A stretch of DNA of 64,000 nt, from NCBI GenBank assembly GCA_030447785.1, contig JAUJOF010000004.1, positions 26,492 through 90,491 on the forward strand, written 5' to 3'. Below the pieces are notes generated by a model. The model was not told where the DNA came from. It was given only the letters and a program-made list of their open reading frames with translations, and did no database searches. The position numbers and the translations under genes were made by a program. This document shows, piece after piece, positions 55,921 to 64,000 of this stretch. How positions within the stretch are numbered: position 1 is the stretch's first letter; the number at the start of each line of letters is the position of its first letter. This DNA is from Solirubrobacteraceae bacterium. Lineage in GTDB: Bacteria; Actinomycetota; Thermoleophilia; Solirubrobacterales; Solirubrobacteraceae.

Positions 55921-56441
55921 GCCCGCTCGGTGGCCTCCTGGCCGGGCGCCTGTGAGCCATCGCCCTGCGCGAAGCGCTCGCGCGCGGCGTCGATCGCCCG
56001 CATGGCGTCCTCGCGCGGGTACCAGCCGTCGACCTTCACATGGATGCCCTGCGGCTGCTTGTAGATCGAGAAGAAGTGGCTGATCTCGTCGCGCAGTGCG
56101 CGCGGCAGGTCGTTCAGCGACTCGACCGTGTTCCAGTTGGGGTCGCTGTGGGGCACGCACACGACCTTGTCGTCGATGCCCTCCTCGTCGCGCATGCGAA
56201 AGAGGGCGATGACCTTCACGGGGATCACGCAGCCGGGGAAGGTGGCCTCGCTCACGCACACCATCGCGTCGAGCGGATCGCCGTCCTCGGCCATCGTGTC
56301 GGGGAGGAAGCCGTAGTCGGTCGGATACACGACCGAGGAGAAGAGGAAGCGATCGAGCTTGATCGCACCCAACTCCTCGTCCCACTCGTACTTGTTGCGC
56401 GACCCACGCGGGATCTCGATGAGGACGTTGACCGGGTCCAC
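55917..56441 (-). CDS. ppa: Inorganic pyrophosphatase (family I)
   Basis: 174 aa, GTG start. Hydrolyses pyrophosphate, driving biosynthesis. Begins VDPVNVLIEIPRGSRNKYEW; YPTDYGFLP; metal-binding signature EDGDPLDAMV; PVKVIALFRMRDEEGIDDKV; HFFSIYK. All active-site Asp and Lys positions are present. TAGGGT on the minus strand (56454 to 56449) ends 7 bases before the GTG. It heads a two-gene operon with the dehalogenase-like gene. Confidence 0.97.
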   Translation of the reverse strand: MDPVNVLIEIPRGSRNKYEWDEELGAIKLDRFLFSSVVYPTDYGFLPDTMAEDGDPLDAMVCVSEATFPGCVIPVKVIALFRMRDEEGIDDKVVCVPHSDPNWNTVESLNDLPRALRDEISHFFSIYKQPQGIHVKVDGWYPREDAMRAIDAARERFAQGDGSQAPGQEATERA

Positions 56442-56448
56442 GGCCCGG

Positions 56449-56454
56449 ACCCTA
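56449..56454 (-). promoter_or_regulatory. -10 box of a probable leaderless promoter (ppa)
   Basis: TAGGGT on the minus strand, ending 7 bases before the ppa GTG at 56441, with no ribosome-binding site in the short gap. Confidence 0.5.
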
Positions 56455-56506
56455 CCCGGGACACGACCTGGGGACCCATCTCAGGCGCGCAGGTCGGCCG
56501 CCTTGG

Positions 56507-58069
56507 TCACCCCTCCAGGACTCCGAGCAGCTCCTCGCCGCGCGGCCCCACCGTGACATGGATGGCCGCGGGCTCGCGCACCCAGGCGATGACGTTCAGC
56601 GCCTGCAGGCGGTCGAGCATGAACTGGAAGGCCTGCGACTGGTCGTCGCTGACGTAGCGGCGCTCGATGTCGAAGGCGAAGCCCGTCGTGTGCAGGGAGT
56701 AGTCGCGGGTGGCCTCGCCGTTGCCGTCCCCCAGCAGCGCGTCCTGGTAGTCGCGGTCGCGCGCGGTGGAGGTCACGAGCAGTGGATCGTCGCCGGAGAT
56801 CTGCTGCGCGCCCGTGCCCAGGTACAGCAGGACCGCCAGGGCCTCGGGACGCAGGCCGCGGTACAGCCGGCGCGAGCGGTCCAGGTCGCGGGCGAGCTCG
56901 CCCATGTCCCGCTCGATGCGCAGGCCGGCGGCGGCCAGGCGGTCGCGGTCCAGCGCCAGCAGGTCGCCTGACGCGTAGGCGTCCTCGAGGTCCTCGCCGT
57001 CGGCGAACACCTCGGTCTCCGACTCGGGGTGCAGGACCTCCTCGGCGGAGTTCTTCTCGTCGTGCAGCGCCTGCAGGCGCTGCAGTTGCTGCGGGTCGGT
57101 GCGCCACAGCTCCATGATGTCCTGCGCGGCGCCCACCCGCCACAGGTAGGTGGACGAGAAGTCGCCCAGACCCAGCAGCTCGGCGTAGGCCTCGGGGTGT
57201 GCACGCGGCGTGGCGTCGAAGTACAGCTGTGCGTAGGAGACGTCCTCCTCGCCGTAGAGCTCGAGGACGCTGCGGAGGTTGCCCACGCCCATGTGGTAGC
57301 TGACCACCGCGAGGTCCACCCGGTCCAGCTCCCCCCGGGCGAACTGCAGGTAGCGCGCGGTGGCGGCCAGGGCCTTCTCGGGGTCGAAACGCTCGTCGAT
57401 GCGCGCGCGCTGGCGGCGCAGCTCGCGCGCGCGCCGGGTCCTGCCGCGCTTGGAGGCGCGCTCGATGCGCGCGGTCAGCTTCTCCGAGCGCTCCACGTCG
57501 ATGCGCATGTCCAGCAGGTTCTGGCCCGTCTCAGCCAGGATCTGGGTGAGGCCGACGGCAACGGAGAGGTCGCCGTCGTCGCCGGCCACCGCGTTGGAGC
57601 GCCCCGCGCTCTCCAGGAGGACCATGCCCTCCAGCGTGTCGGCGGGCACGCCGGCCTGTGCTGCGGCGGTCTCGATCTGGGGGCGCCAGCGCGCGGTGCG
57701 CCGGGCGCTGGCCCCCGCACCGCCGGGGCTGAGGGTGTAGAGCGGATGGGCAAAGCCGTCGTGCGCGCGCTGGACGTACTCCTCCTCGCGCTCGGGGTCC
57801 CAGGCCAGCGGGTCGAAGACCTCCTCCTCCTCCGCGGCCTCGGCCGGTGCGGCGGGGACGAGCTGCTGCCCCGGCTTGGGGCGCACGACGGCCTCCTGCG
57901 AGCCGGTCGTCGCCAGCCACGCCCCGCCGGCCACGCCCAAGGCGAGCGCGACGAGGAAGAGGGCCGCGACCGTGGGTGCCCGGAAACGGCGGGGGAAGCG
58001 GCGGCGCGTGCCCACGGACACGCTCTCCAGGGTGGCAGGAGGGGCCCGCTCACCCGGGGCGCGCGCCAT
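56507..58069 (-). CDS. Two-domain peptidoglycan hydrolase: lytic transglycosylase plus M15-like peptidase
   Basis: 520 aa with an N-terminal membrane anchor (VAALFLVALALGVAGGAWLA). Middle SLT-like domain (about 125-300): catalytic Glu in MVLLESAGRSNAVAGD, AVGLTQILAETGQNLLDM, ALAATARYLQFARGEL, VSYHMGVGNL. C-terminal part (about 380-515): SLHTTGFAFDIERRY matches the SxHxxGxAxD metal motif of VanY/M15 peptidases, and IHVTVGP may give the last His. It would cut both glycan strands and peptide stems. Secretion to the outer face is implied by the anchor. Confidence 0.82.
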   Translation of the reverse strand: MARAPGERAPPATLESVSVGTRRRFPRRFRAPTVAALFLVALALGVAGGAWLATTGSQEAVVRPKPGQQLVPAAPAEAAEEEEVFDPLAWDPEREEEYVQRAHDGFAHPLYTLSPGGAGASARRTARWRPQIETAAAQAGVPADTLEGMVLLESAGRSNAVAGDDGDLSVAVGLTQILAETGQNLLDMRIDVERSEKLTARIERASKRGRTRRARELRRQRARIDERFDPEKALAATARYLQFARGELDRVDLAVVSYHMGVGNLRSVLELYGEEDVSYAQLYFDATPRAHPEAYAELLGLGDFSSTYLWRVGAAQDIMELWRTDPQQLQRLQALHDEKNSAEEVLHPESETEVFADGEDLEDAYASGDLLALDRDRLAAAGLRIERDMGELARDLDRSRRLYRGLRPEALAVLLYLGTGAQQISGDDPLLVTSTARDRDYQDALLGDGNGEATRDYSLHTTGFAFDIERRYVSDDQSQAFQFMLDRLQALNVIAWVREPAAIHVTVGPRGEELLGVLEG

Positions 58070-58078
58070 TGCGTGGGC

Positions 58079-58990
58079 TCATGACCCCCCGCGGGCGACG
58101 ACCTGCGCCGCGCGCTTGCGGCTGGCCTCGTCGATCATCGCGCCGTCGAGCATCGCGACACCGTGGCCCTCCTCGCGCTCGGCTGCTTCGAGCGCGGCGA
58201 GCACGGCGCGCGCCTGTCGGAGCTCCTCGGGGCTGGGCGCGAAGAGGTCGTTGAGCACGTCGATCTGCGTGGGGTGCAGCGCCCACTTGCCGTCATAGCC
58301 CAGCGCACGGGCGCGCTGGGCAGAGGCCCGCAGGCCCTCGAGGTCCTCGATCGCGAGGTACGGTCCGTCGATGGCCTGCAGGCCCGCGTCGCGTGCCGCG
58401 ACCAGGACCGTCGCCATCACGTGATGCCACCGGTCGCCGGACTGGTCGTCCTCCGGTGGCAGGCCGAGCGATGCACCGAGGTCGGCGTAGCCCACGATGA
58501 GCGTCTCCAGGCGTGTGCTGGCGTGCGCGATGGCGTGGATGTGGCGCAGCCCGGGCGCCGTCTCGATCAACGCCTGCAGCCCCACCGGTGCGTCACGACC
58601 CACCTCCTGCTCGACCATCCCGGCGAGACGATCGACGAACTCGAGCTCGGCGGGCGATTCCACCTTGGGGACCACCAGCGAGTCCAGCCCGGCGCCGGCC
58701 CCGGCGCCGGTGACGGCGTCGATCACGTCGCGATGGCACCACTGCGTCGCGGGACCGTTGATGCGCACGGCGACCGCGCGTCCGCCCCAGTCCCCCTCAG
58801 CCACCGCCGCCGTGACGGCGTCCCGAGCCTGCGCCTTGGCGGATGAGGCGACGGCGTCCTCGAGGTCGATGATCACCTCGTCGGCCGCGAGCGTGCGCGC
58901 CTTGGCGAGCATCTTCTCCGAGGACCCGGGGACCGACAGGCAGGAACGCCGCGCGCGCACCGGCGGGAGGCTATCGGGGGTGAGCGCCAC
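58079..58990 (-). CDS. CitE-family acyl-CoA lyase (malyl-/beta-methylmalyl-/citramalyl-CoA lyase-like)
   Basis: 303 aa from a GTG at 58990; upstream codons lead into the divergent hydratase promoter. HpcH/HpaI TIM barrel: RSCLSVPGSSEKMLAKA, DEVIIDLEDAVA, AVRINGPATQW, VVPKVESPAEL, LQALIETAPGLRHIHAIA, GYADLGASLG and GYDGKWALHPTQI. It cleaves a hydroxyacyl-CoA to acyl-CoA plus a 2-keto acid such as glyoxylate or pyruvate. The neighbouring hydratase and CoA-transferase point to a C5-dicarboxyl-CoA substrate (inference). Confidence 0.88.
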   Translation of the reverse strand: MALTPDSLPPVRARRSCLSVPGSSEKMLAKARTLAADEVIIDLEDAVASSAKAQARDAVTAAVAEGDWGGRAVAVRINGPATQWCHRDVIDAVTGAGAGAGLDSLVVPKVESPAELEFVDRLAGMVEQEVGRDAPVGLQALIETAPGLRHIHAIAHASTRLETLIVGYADLGASLGLPPEDDQSGDRWHHVMATVLVAARDAGLQAIDGPYLAIEDLEGLRASAQRARALGYDGKWALHPTQIDVLNDLFAPSPEELRQARAVLAALEAAEREEGHGVAMLDGAMIDEASRKRAAQVVARGGS

Positions 58991-59112
58991 TTCGCTCGCG
59001 ACAGAAGAATCCTCGGGGTGCTGTGATGCGCGCCGCCCTCGACTACTCTGCGTCCCACGGAAGGGCCGCGGCGGCGCCCCTCCGGCATACCGAGACATAC
59101 GGAGGGAACGAG
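58991..59112. promoter_or_regulatory. Divergent promoter region of the CoA module
   Basis: 122 bases between the lyase and the hydratase genes, likely to hold both promoters. GGAGGG at 59101-59106 is the hydratase ribosome-binding site. I cannot assign an operator; no regulator gene lies beside it. Confidence 0.4.
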
Positions 59113-60144
59113 ATGCTGGAGGCTGGGCAGCGAGTACAGGTCGGCGGCCCCCACTTCGAGGACTTCGAGATCGGTCAGGCCTTCGCCGGCCCGGCGATGA
59201 CGCTGACCGACGGGCACGCCGCGCTGCACCAGGCGATCGTCGGAGACCGCATGCGCCTCGCGCTCGACGCGGGGCTGGGACACGCCGTGACTGGCCGCGC
59301 CGAGCCGCTGGCCCACCCCAACCTCGTCTGTGACGTCTCGATCGGCCAGTCCACGGAGCCGACCTTCCGCGTGCGCGGCAACCTCTTCTACCGCGGACTG
59401 GTTCTCCAGCGCCCCGTGCACGTCGGTGACACGCTGCGCACCACGACCGAGGTCGTCGGGCTCAAGCAGAACCGCCCCCGTCCCGACGGCTCAGCCACAG
59501 GGCTCGTCGCGCTGCGCATCGCCACCCTCGACCAACACGGCGAGCCGGTGCTCGACTTCTGGCGCTGCGCGATGATCCCCCTGCGCGATCCCGAGGTGCA
59601 GACCGGCCACGCGGACCGCTTCGAGTCGATCCCCCGGGAGCTCGACATGGACGAGGTGCGCGCCGCCGTGCCGCGCGACTGGTCCTTTCACACCGCGCGC
59701 GAGCACATGCCCGGGGCCCACGCCGGGGATCTGCGCGCGGGGACCGCCTTCCACGTCGAGGGACGCGACAGCGTCACCGCGGCGCCCGAGCTCGCGCGGC
59801 TGACCCTCAACGTCGCCAAGACCCACACCGACCCGGGCGGTGGCGCGCACGGCAGCAGGCTGGTCTACGGCGGGTACACGATCGCCGTGGCCGCGGCACA
59901 GGCCACGCGCGCGCTGCCCAACCTGCTGACGATCCTCGCGTGGCGCGGGTGCGAGCACACCGGTCCGGTCTTCGAGGGCGACGTCCTCAGCACGGAGCTG
60001 ACCCTGGAGGCCATCTGGCCCGTCGAGGCGCGCGAGGACAGCTGCGCGCTGCTCGACCTTCGCGCGCTGGTGCACGCCGACCGGGCGGGCGCGGACGAGC
60101 CCGTCCAGGTGCTCGACTGGCGATTCATCGGCCTCATGGCATGA
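59113..60144 (+). CDS. MaoC-type hydratase, mesaconyl-CoA hydratase-like (double hot-dog)
   Basis: 343 aa from the ATG 6 bases after GGAGGG. Two MaoC-like halves: GGPHFEDFEIGQAFAGPAMT in the first, then NLFYRGLVLQRPVHVGDTLR; the second has LTLNVAKTHTD, SRLVYGGYTIAVAAAQATRA and FEGDVLSTELTLEA. The arrangement matches mesaconyl-CoA hydratase (beta-methylmalyl-CoA dehydratase) of the 3-hydroxypropionate bicycle and ethylmalonyl-CoA pathway as I know it; itaconyl-CoA hydratases are related. It leads into the CoA-transferase 28 bases later. Confidence 0.8.
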   Translation: MLEAGQRVQVGGPHFEDFEIGQAFAGPAMTLTDGHAALHQAIVGDRMRLALDAGLGHAVTGRAEPLAHPNLVCDVSIGQSTEPTFRVRGNLFYRGLVLQRPVHVGDTLRTTTEVVGLKQNRPRPDGSATGLVALRIATLDQHGEPVLDFWRCAMIPLRDPEVQTGHADRFESIPRELDMDEVRAAVPRDWSFHTAREHMPGAHAGDLRAGTAFHVEGRDSVTAAPELARLTLNVAKTHTDPGGGAHGSRLVYGGYTIAVAAAQATRALPNLLTILAWRGCEHTGPVFEGDVLSTELTLEAIWPVEAREDSCALLDLRALVHADRAGADEPVQVLDWRFIGLMA

Positions 60145-60172
60145 GGCCCGTACGAGGAGAGAGGGGCAGACG

Positions 60173-61405
60173 ATGAACGGCATCCTCGAGGGCATGCGGG
60201 TGATCGAGGGCTCGGCGTTCGTGGCGGCCCCGCTGGGCGGCATGACGCTCGCCCAGATGGGAGCGGACGTGATCCGCTTCGACCCCATCGGCGGCGGCCT
60301 GGACTACCACCGCTGGCCGGTCAACGAGGACGACGTGTCGCTGTTCTGGCACGGGCTCAACAAGGGCAAGCGCTCGATCCAGATCGACCTGCGCAACCCC
60401 AGGGGCCGCGAGCTGCTCACCGCGCTGGTCACCCAACCGGGCGAGAACAACGGGCTCTTCCTCACCAACTTCCCCGCCCGCGGCTGGATGAGCTTCGAGG
60501 CCCTGGCCGAGAAGCGTGCCGACCTCGTGATGGTCAGCATCGTGGGCAACCACGACGGCTCCTCGGCGGTGGACTACACGGTCAACCCCGCGACGGGCTT
60601 CCCCTGGGCCACCGGGCCGCGGCACCTCGACACGCCGTTCAACCACCTGCTGCCCGCGTGGGACTGCATCACCGGCCAGATGGCGGTCGCCGGCCTGCTC
60701 GCCGCCGAGCGCCACCGCCGCCTGGCCGGCGAGGGACAGATGGTGACCATCGCGCTCTCGGACGTCGCCTTCGCGATGGTCGGCAACCTCGGGAAGATCG
60801 CCGAGGCGCAAGTGCTGGGCCGTGACCGCGTCAAGGACCAGAACTACCTCTACGGGGCCTTCGGCCGCGACTTCACGACCAAGGAGGGCCGGCACATCAT
60901 GGTGCTGGCCCTGACCCTCAAGCAGTGGACGAGCCTCGTCGAGGCCACCGGGCTGCACGAGGCCTTCGCCCTCCTGGAGCGGATGATGAGCGTCGACCTG
61001 TCCAAGGAGGGCGACCGCTGGCGCGCGCGCGAGGTGATCGGGGCGGTGCTCAAGGAGTGGATGGTCACGCGCACGATGGCCGAGATCGGCGAGATCTTCG
61101 ACCGCCACGGCGTCTCCTGGGGTCCCTACCAGACCTTCCGCGAAGCGGTCAACGAGGACCCGCGCTGCTCGACGGCCAACCCGATGTTCGAGCAGCTCGA
61201 GCAGCCGGGGATCGGCACCTACCTGACGCCGGGCTCGCCGCTGAACTTCTCGACGCTGGAGCGGGTGCCTCCCACGCGCGCCCCGCTGCTGGGCGAGCAC
61301 ACCGACCAGATCCTCGGCGAGGACCTCGGCCTCAGCGAGACGGAGATCGGCCGCCTGCACGACGAGGGCGTCGCCGCGGGCCCGACCATGCCGCTGGCCG
61401 CCTGA
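60173..61405 (+). CDS. mct: Class III (CaiB/BaiF) CoA-transferase, mesaconyl-CoA C1-C4 transferase-like
   Basis: 410 aa. Starts MNGILEGMRVIEGSAFVAAP, with GGMTLAQMGADVIRFDPIGG, NKGKRSIQIDLRNPRGREL, catalytic Asp region LLPAWDCITGQMA, NYLYGAFGRDF, NPMFEQLEQPGIGTYLTPGS and LGEHTDQIL. This closely recalls Chloroflexus Mct, which moves CoA between the C1 and C4 carboxyls of mesaconate without an external acceptor, in length and in motif wording. The match is from memory, not a search. It is in an operon with the hydratase. Confidence 0.82.
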   Translation: MNGILEGMRVIEGSAFVAAPLGGMTLAQMGADVIRFDPIGGGLDYHRWPVNEDDVSLFWHGLNKGKRSIQIDLRNPRGRELLTALVTQPGENNGLFLTNFPARGWMSFEALAEKRADLVMVSIVGNHDGSSAVDYTVNPATGFPWATGPRHLDTPFNHLLPAWDCITGQMAVAGLLAAERHRRLAGEGQMVTIALSDVAFAMVGNLGKIAEAQVLGRDRVKDQNYLYGAFGRDFTTKEGRHIMVLALTLKQWTSLVEATGLHEAFALLERMMSVDLSKEGDRWRAREVIGAVLKEWMVTRTMAEIGEIFDRHGVSWGPYQTFREAVNEDPRCSTANPMFEQLEQPGIGTYLTPGSPLNFSTLERVPPTRAPLLGEHTDQILGEDLGLSETEIGRLHDEGVAAGPTMPLAA

Positions 61406-61453
61406 CGGCGTGCGCCCGCGCCTCACCGCCCACGCGGCGTGAGGACGCCACGA

Positions 61454-61526
<73 letters not shown>

Positions 61527-61610
61527 GAGGCGGGGTCAATTGTAGCCCGCGGGCGCTCAAGCATGCGCGTGGGCCTGCCGATAGCAAGGGTACGCTCCGC
61601 GCCGCCGCCC

Positions 61611-63515
61611 GTGAGCTTTCGAAACCGCCTGACACTCTTCTTCGTGCTCATCGTGCTCGTGCCGATGATCTCGCTGGCGGTCGTCCTCTTCGGGCTGATC
61701 TCCGACAACGAGGTGGGCAAGGCCGACGAGAACCTGGCCGCGCGCTACGAGGTGGCCACCAACCTCTATCGCCAGGCCACGGCCGACGCGAAGAACGCCG
61801 TCAGGGACCGCGAGGACCAGTACACGCGGCTGGCCGCCGCGTTTCGCGACGGTGACGTGCGTGCTGCGCGGGCGCGCGCGCGGGCGCTCGCACGCCGCGA
61901 GTCGATCGCGCGCATCGTGCTCGTGCGCGAGGGCGAGGCGGTGGTCGAGGTCGGCGACTCCGAAGCCATCGCGCCGGCCTTTTTCGGTCTCGAAGAGCCG
62001 GACGGCACGGCACTGGATGGCGAGCTGCAGGTGTCGGTCCTGCGCGCCGACCCCTTCAGCCGGCGGGTGCGCCGGCTGGCCGGGGTGGAGGTCGTGGTTC
62101 GGTCCCGCGGTCGCGTGCTGGGCACCTCGCCGTCGCTGAAGGGCGAAGTGGACGACGAGCCGCTGCCCGAGGTGGGCGACGCGGACGACGTGGAGATCGA
62201 CGGTGTGGAGTACCGCACGGTCAGCTTCGACGCGCCGGGGTTCGCGGGGCGCCGGGTGCAGGTCTCCGTGCTCGCGCCCAAGCAGGCGACCACGGCCGCG
62301 GTGGAGCAAGCCCGCATCGTGGCCGCGGCGATCCTGCTGGGCTTCTTTGCGCTGGCCTTCGCCTTCGCCCTGGCGGTCTCACGCTCGCTGGCCCAACAGG
62401 TTGCAGGTCTGCTGGACGCGGCGCGTCGCCTGGGCCGAGGGGACTTCTCTACGCGCGTGCCCACCGCCGGGCGCGACGAGTTCGCCGCGCTGGGCGAGGA
62501 GTTCAACAAGATGTCCGACCAGCTCGAGCAGCGCCTGGCCGAGCTGGGCCGCGAGCGCGAGCGCGTGCAGAGCTCGGTCCGTCGCCTGGGCCAGGCGGTC
62601 GGGTCCAACCTCGATCGCGACGCGCTGCTGAAGATCGTGCTCACCAGCGCGCTGGAGGGCGTGGACGCGCGGGCCGGACGGGTCACGATCCGCCCCAGCC
62701 GCCGTGCGCCCATCGAGGAGGCCGTGCGCGTAGGCTCGCTGCGCGGACTCGAGGGCGTCGTGCGCGAGGCGGAGGCGCAGGTGCTGGGCGGCAGCGCGAT
62801 CGGGGAGGTCACCCGCGACGGCGCCAGCGCGCTGGCCCACCCGCTCAAAGAGGGCGACGAGGAGCACCGCCGCGTCAACGGCGTGGTCAGCGTCGCGCGC
62901 GTCGGCGAGCCCTTCAGCGCGGCCGACCGCGAGCTGTTCCAGTACCTCTCCAGCCAGGCCTCGGTGTCGATCGAGAACGTCGACCTGCACAAGACCGTCG
63001 CGCGCGAGGCGGTGACCGACCCTCTGACCGGCCTGAGCAATCGCCGGGGCTTCCGCGAGCGCCTGGCGCTGGAGGTCGAGCGCTCGCGGCGCTTCGGCGG
63101 CCAGCTGGGTCTGGCGATGGGCGACATCGACGACTTCAAGGCCGTCAACGACACCCACGGCCATCCACTGGGCGACACCGTGCTGTGCGAGGTCGCGCGG
63201 ATCATCCGCGAGAGCTCGCGCGAGATCGACGAGCCGGCGCGCCCCGGCGGCGAAGAGTTCCCCGTCGTGCTCCCGGGCACCGACCTGGAGGGCGCCTACC
63301 GGCTGGCCGAGCGCATGCGCAAGGGGATCGAGGACCTGGCCGTGGACCAGCCCGACGGCAACGGGCCAGTGCACGTGACGGCCAGCTTCGGGGTCGCCTC
63401 CCTGCCCGAGAACTCCGCGGACCTCGAGGGCCTCGTCGCCGCCGCGGACGCCGCGCTCTATGAAGCAAAGCGTGCGGGGAAGAACAGGACGATTCGCGCC
63501 AAGCTAGGCTCTTAG
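61611..63515 (+). CDS. Membrane diguanylate cyclase: sensor, HAMP, GAF and GGDEF
   Basis: 634 aa from a GTG at 61611 (an ATG at 61563 would add 16 residues). Membrane helix 1 (LTLFFVLIVLVPMISLAVVLF), external Cache-like region (about 35-225), membrane helix 2 (IVAAAILLGFFALAFAFALAV, about 235), HAMP (SRSLAQQVAGLLDAARRLGRGDF), GAF (about 345-465), and GGDEF domain with AVTDPLTGLSNRRGFRERL and active-site GGEEF (about 545). The RxxD inhibitory site is not seen. Predicted to make cyclic di-GMP in response to an external signal. Confidence 0.92.
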   Translation: MSFRNRLTLFFVLIVLVPMISLAVVLFGLISDNEVGKADENLAARYEVATNLYRQATADAKNAVRDREDQYTRLAAAFRDGDVRAARARARALARRESIARIVLVREGEAVVEVGDSEAIAPAFFGLEEPDGTALDGELQVSVLRADPFSRRVRRLAGVEVVVRSRGRVLGTSPSLKGEVDDEPLPEVGDADDVEIDGVEYRTVSFDAPGFAGRRVQVSVLAPKQATTAAVEQARIVAAAILLGFFALAFAFALAVSRSLAQQVAGLLDAARRLGRGDFSTRVPTAGRDEFAALGEEFNKMSDQLEQRLAELGRERERVQSSVRRLGQAVGSNLDRDALLKIVLTSALEGVDARAGRVTIRPSRRAPIEEAVRVGSLRGLEGVVREAEAQVLGGSAIGEVTRDGASALAHPLKEGDEEHRRVNGVVSVARVGEPFSAADRELFQYLSSQASVSIENVDLHKTVAREAVTDPLTGLSNRRGFRERLALEVERSRRFGGQLGLAMGDIDDFKAVNDTHGHPLGDTVLCEVARIIRESSREIDEPARPGGEEFPVVLPGTDLEGAYRLAERMRKGIEDLAVDQPDGNGPVHVTASFGVASLPENSADLEGLVAAADAALYEAKRAGKNRTIRAKLGS

Positions 63516-63520
63516 CCGGG

Positions 63521-64000
63521 ATGGGACTCCTCGATGACGCCATCCGCGAGCACCTGGACCTCAAGCGCCGCCGCGGCGCCGATCCTTCGGAGATCGCCCG
63601 CGAGGAGCAGGAGGCCCTCGGGCCCCCCCGCCGCAGCGCCGAGCCGCTGGCGGCCTCTGCGCCAGCGCGCACGCGTCACGTTGAGCGAGACGAGGACGAG
63701 ATCGGCGGTGGGGAGGACGACATTCGGTGGGAGGACGGTGCGGCCGAGGACGCGCCCACCGCGTTCGACCGTCCGCTGACCCAGGACCCCGCGATCGGCG
63801 CCCGCGGCCGGGGGCTGTCGCCGATCGACGTGCGCCACGTCGACGACGGCGAGGATGACTCGTCGCCGGACGCCGAGGAGGAGCCGACCGACCTCGAGGC
63901 CGTCGAGCCGCCCCCGGAGCCGGTGCTCGAGCCTGAGTGGCAGGCGCCGCCCCCGGAGCCGGTGCTCGAGCCTGAGTGGCAGGCGCCGCCCCCGGAGCCG
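63521..64000 (+). CDS. Acidic, Pro/Glu-rich protein with 13-residue repeats (partial)
   Basis: Starts at an ATG 5 bases after the GGDEF stop and runs open to the window end (160 codons). The N-terminus MGLLDDAIREHLDLKRRRGA is a charged amphipathic helix. The rest is acidic and probably disordered, with EDEDEIGGGEDDIRWEDG-type segments and the repeat PPPEPVLEPEWQA starting at least three times (39-base period). I do not recognise it. Repeats of this kind are often linkers between a cytoplasmic helix and a later domain beyond the window. Confidence 0.75.
   Translation, partial: MGLLDDAIREHLDLKRRRGADPSEIAREEQEALGPPRRSAEPLAASAPARTRHVERDEDEIGGGEDDIRWEDGAAEDAPTAFDRPLTQDPAIGARGRGLSPIDVRHVDDGEDDSSPDAEEEPTDLEAVEPPPEPVLEPEWQAPPPEPVLEPEWQAPPPEP

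Overview
The window is a very GC-rich bacterial chromosome segment (codon third positions are almost always G or C). It holds the replication-origin gene block rpmH-rnpA-yidD-yidC / dnaA-dnaN-recF-DUF721-gyrB-gyrA, followed by the actinobacterial FHA-PP2C-RodA-PbpA-PknB cell-wall signalling cluster. Gene order, GTG starts, stop/start overlaps (ATGA, GTGA) and TAnnnT -10 boxes just upstream of start codons all point to an actinobacterium. A deep-branching class such as Thermoleophilia/Solirubrobacterales is my best guess; no rRNA is present to prove it.

Layout. 1-1767 (minus): yidC (cut by the window edge), yidD, rnpA, rpmH. 1768-11208 (plus): dnaA, dnaN, recF, a DUF721 gene, gyrB, gyrA. 11209-11558: no protein gene, but a probable structured non-coding RNA ending in a strong terminator. 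11559-14767 (minus): HNH endonuclease, prephenate dehydratase, a DUF4446 protein, a membrane-anchored protein. 14941-25096 (plus): a Ser/Thr kinase with a multi-pass membrane tail, fhaA, fhaB, PP2C phosphatase, rodA, pbpA, PASTA kinase pknB, ddl. Then a third kinase (minus), a DsbA-like protein, purM, uppP and DedA. 30073-48871: a surface-polysaccharide locus with aminotransferase, nucleotide-sugar dehydratase, O-antigen polymerase/ligase, flippase, several glycosyltransferases, two methyltransferases and a priming sugar-phosphate transferase. 48879-54015: DUF3105, an alpha/beta hydrolase, and a stress-like group (PRC-barrel membrane protein, two MscS-related proteins, an ECF sigma factor and its small partner). 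54114-58069: SDR, haloalkane-dehalogenase-like hydrolase coupled to ppa, and a two-domain peptidoglycan hydrolase. 58079-61405: a CoA module (CitE-type lyase, MaoC-type hydratase, class III CoA-transferase) resembling mesaconyl-CoA/beta-methylmalyl-CoA chemistry of the 3-hydroxypropionate bicycle. 61454-61526: tRNA-Ala(CGC). Then a GGDEF protein and a partial gene.

How they work together. The first 11 kb is replication, ribosome and membrane-insertion housekeeping. The kinase/phosphatase/FHA/PBP block couples envelope growth to phosphorylation, with ddl and uppP supplying precursor and lipid-carrier steps. The polysaccharide locus uses the same undecaprenyl carrier. The last part is metabolism and signalling.

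Sequence quality warning. Several genes look broken by events that are probably not biological. Two exact 55-nt repeats (in the DUF4446 gene and in rodA) have a length typical of a de Bruijn k-mer. Single-base shifts next to G/C runs affect pknB, the LytR_C gene, the GT/GNAT convergent pair and the sigma factor. Each is resolved by one base change, so they should be checked before being read as pseudogenes.
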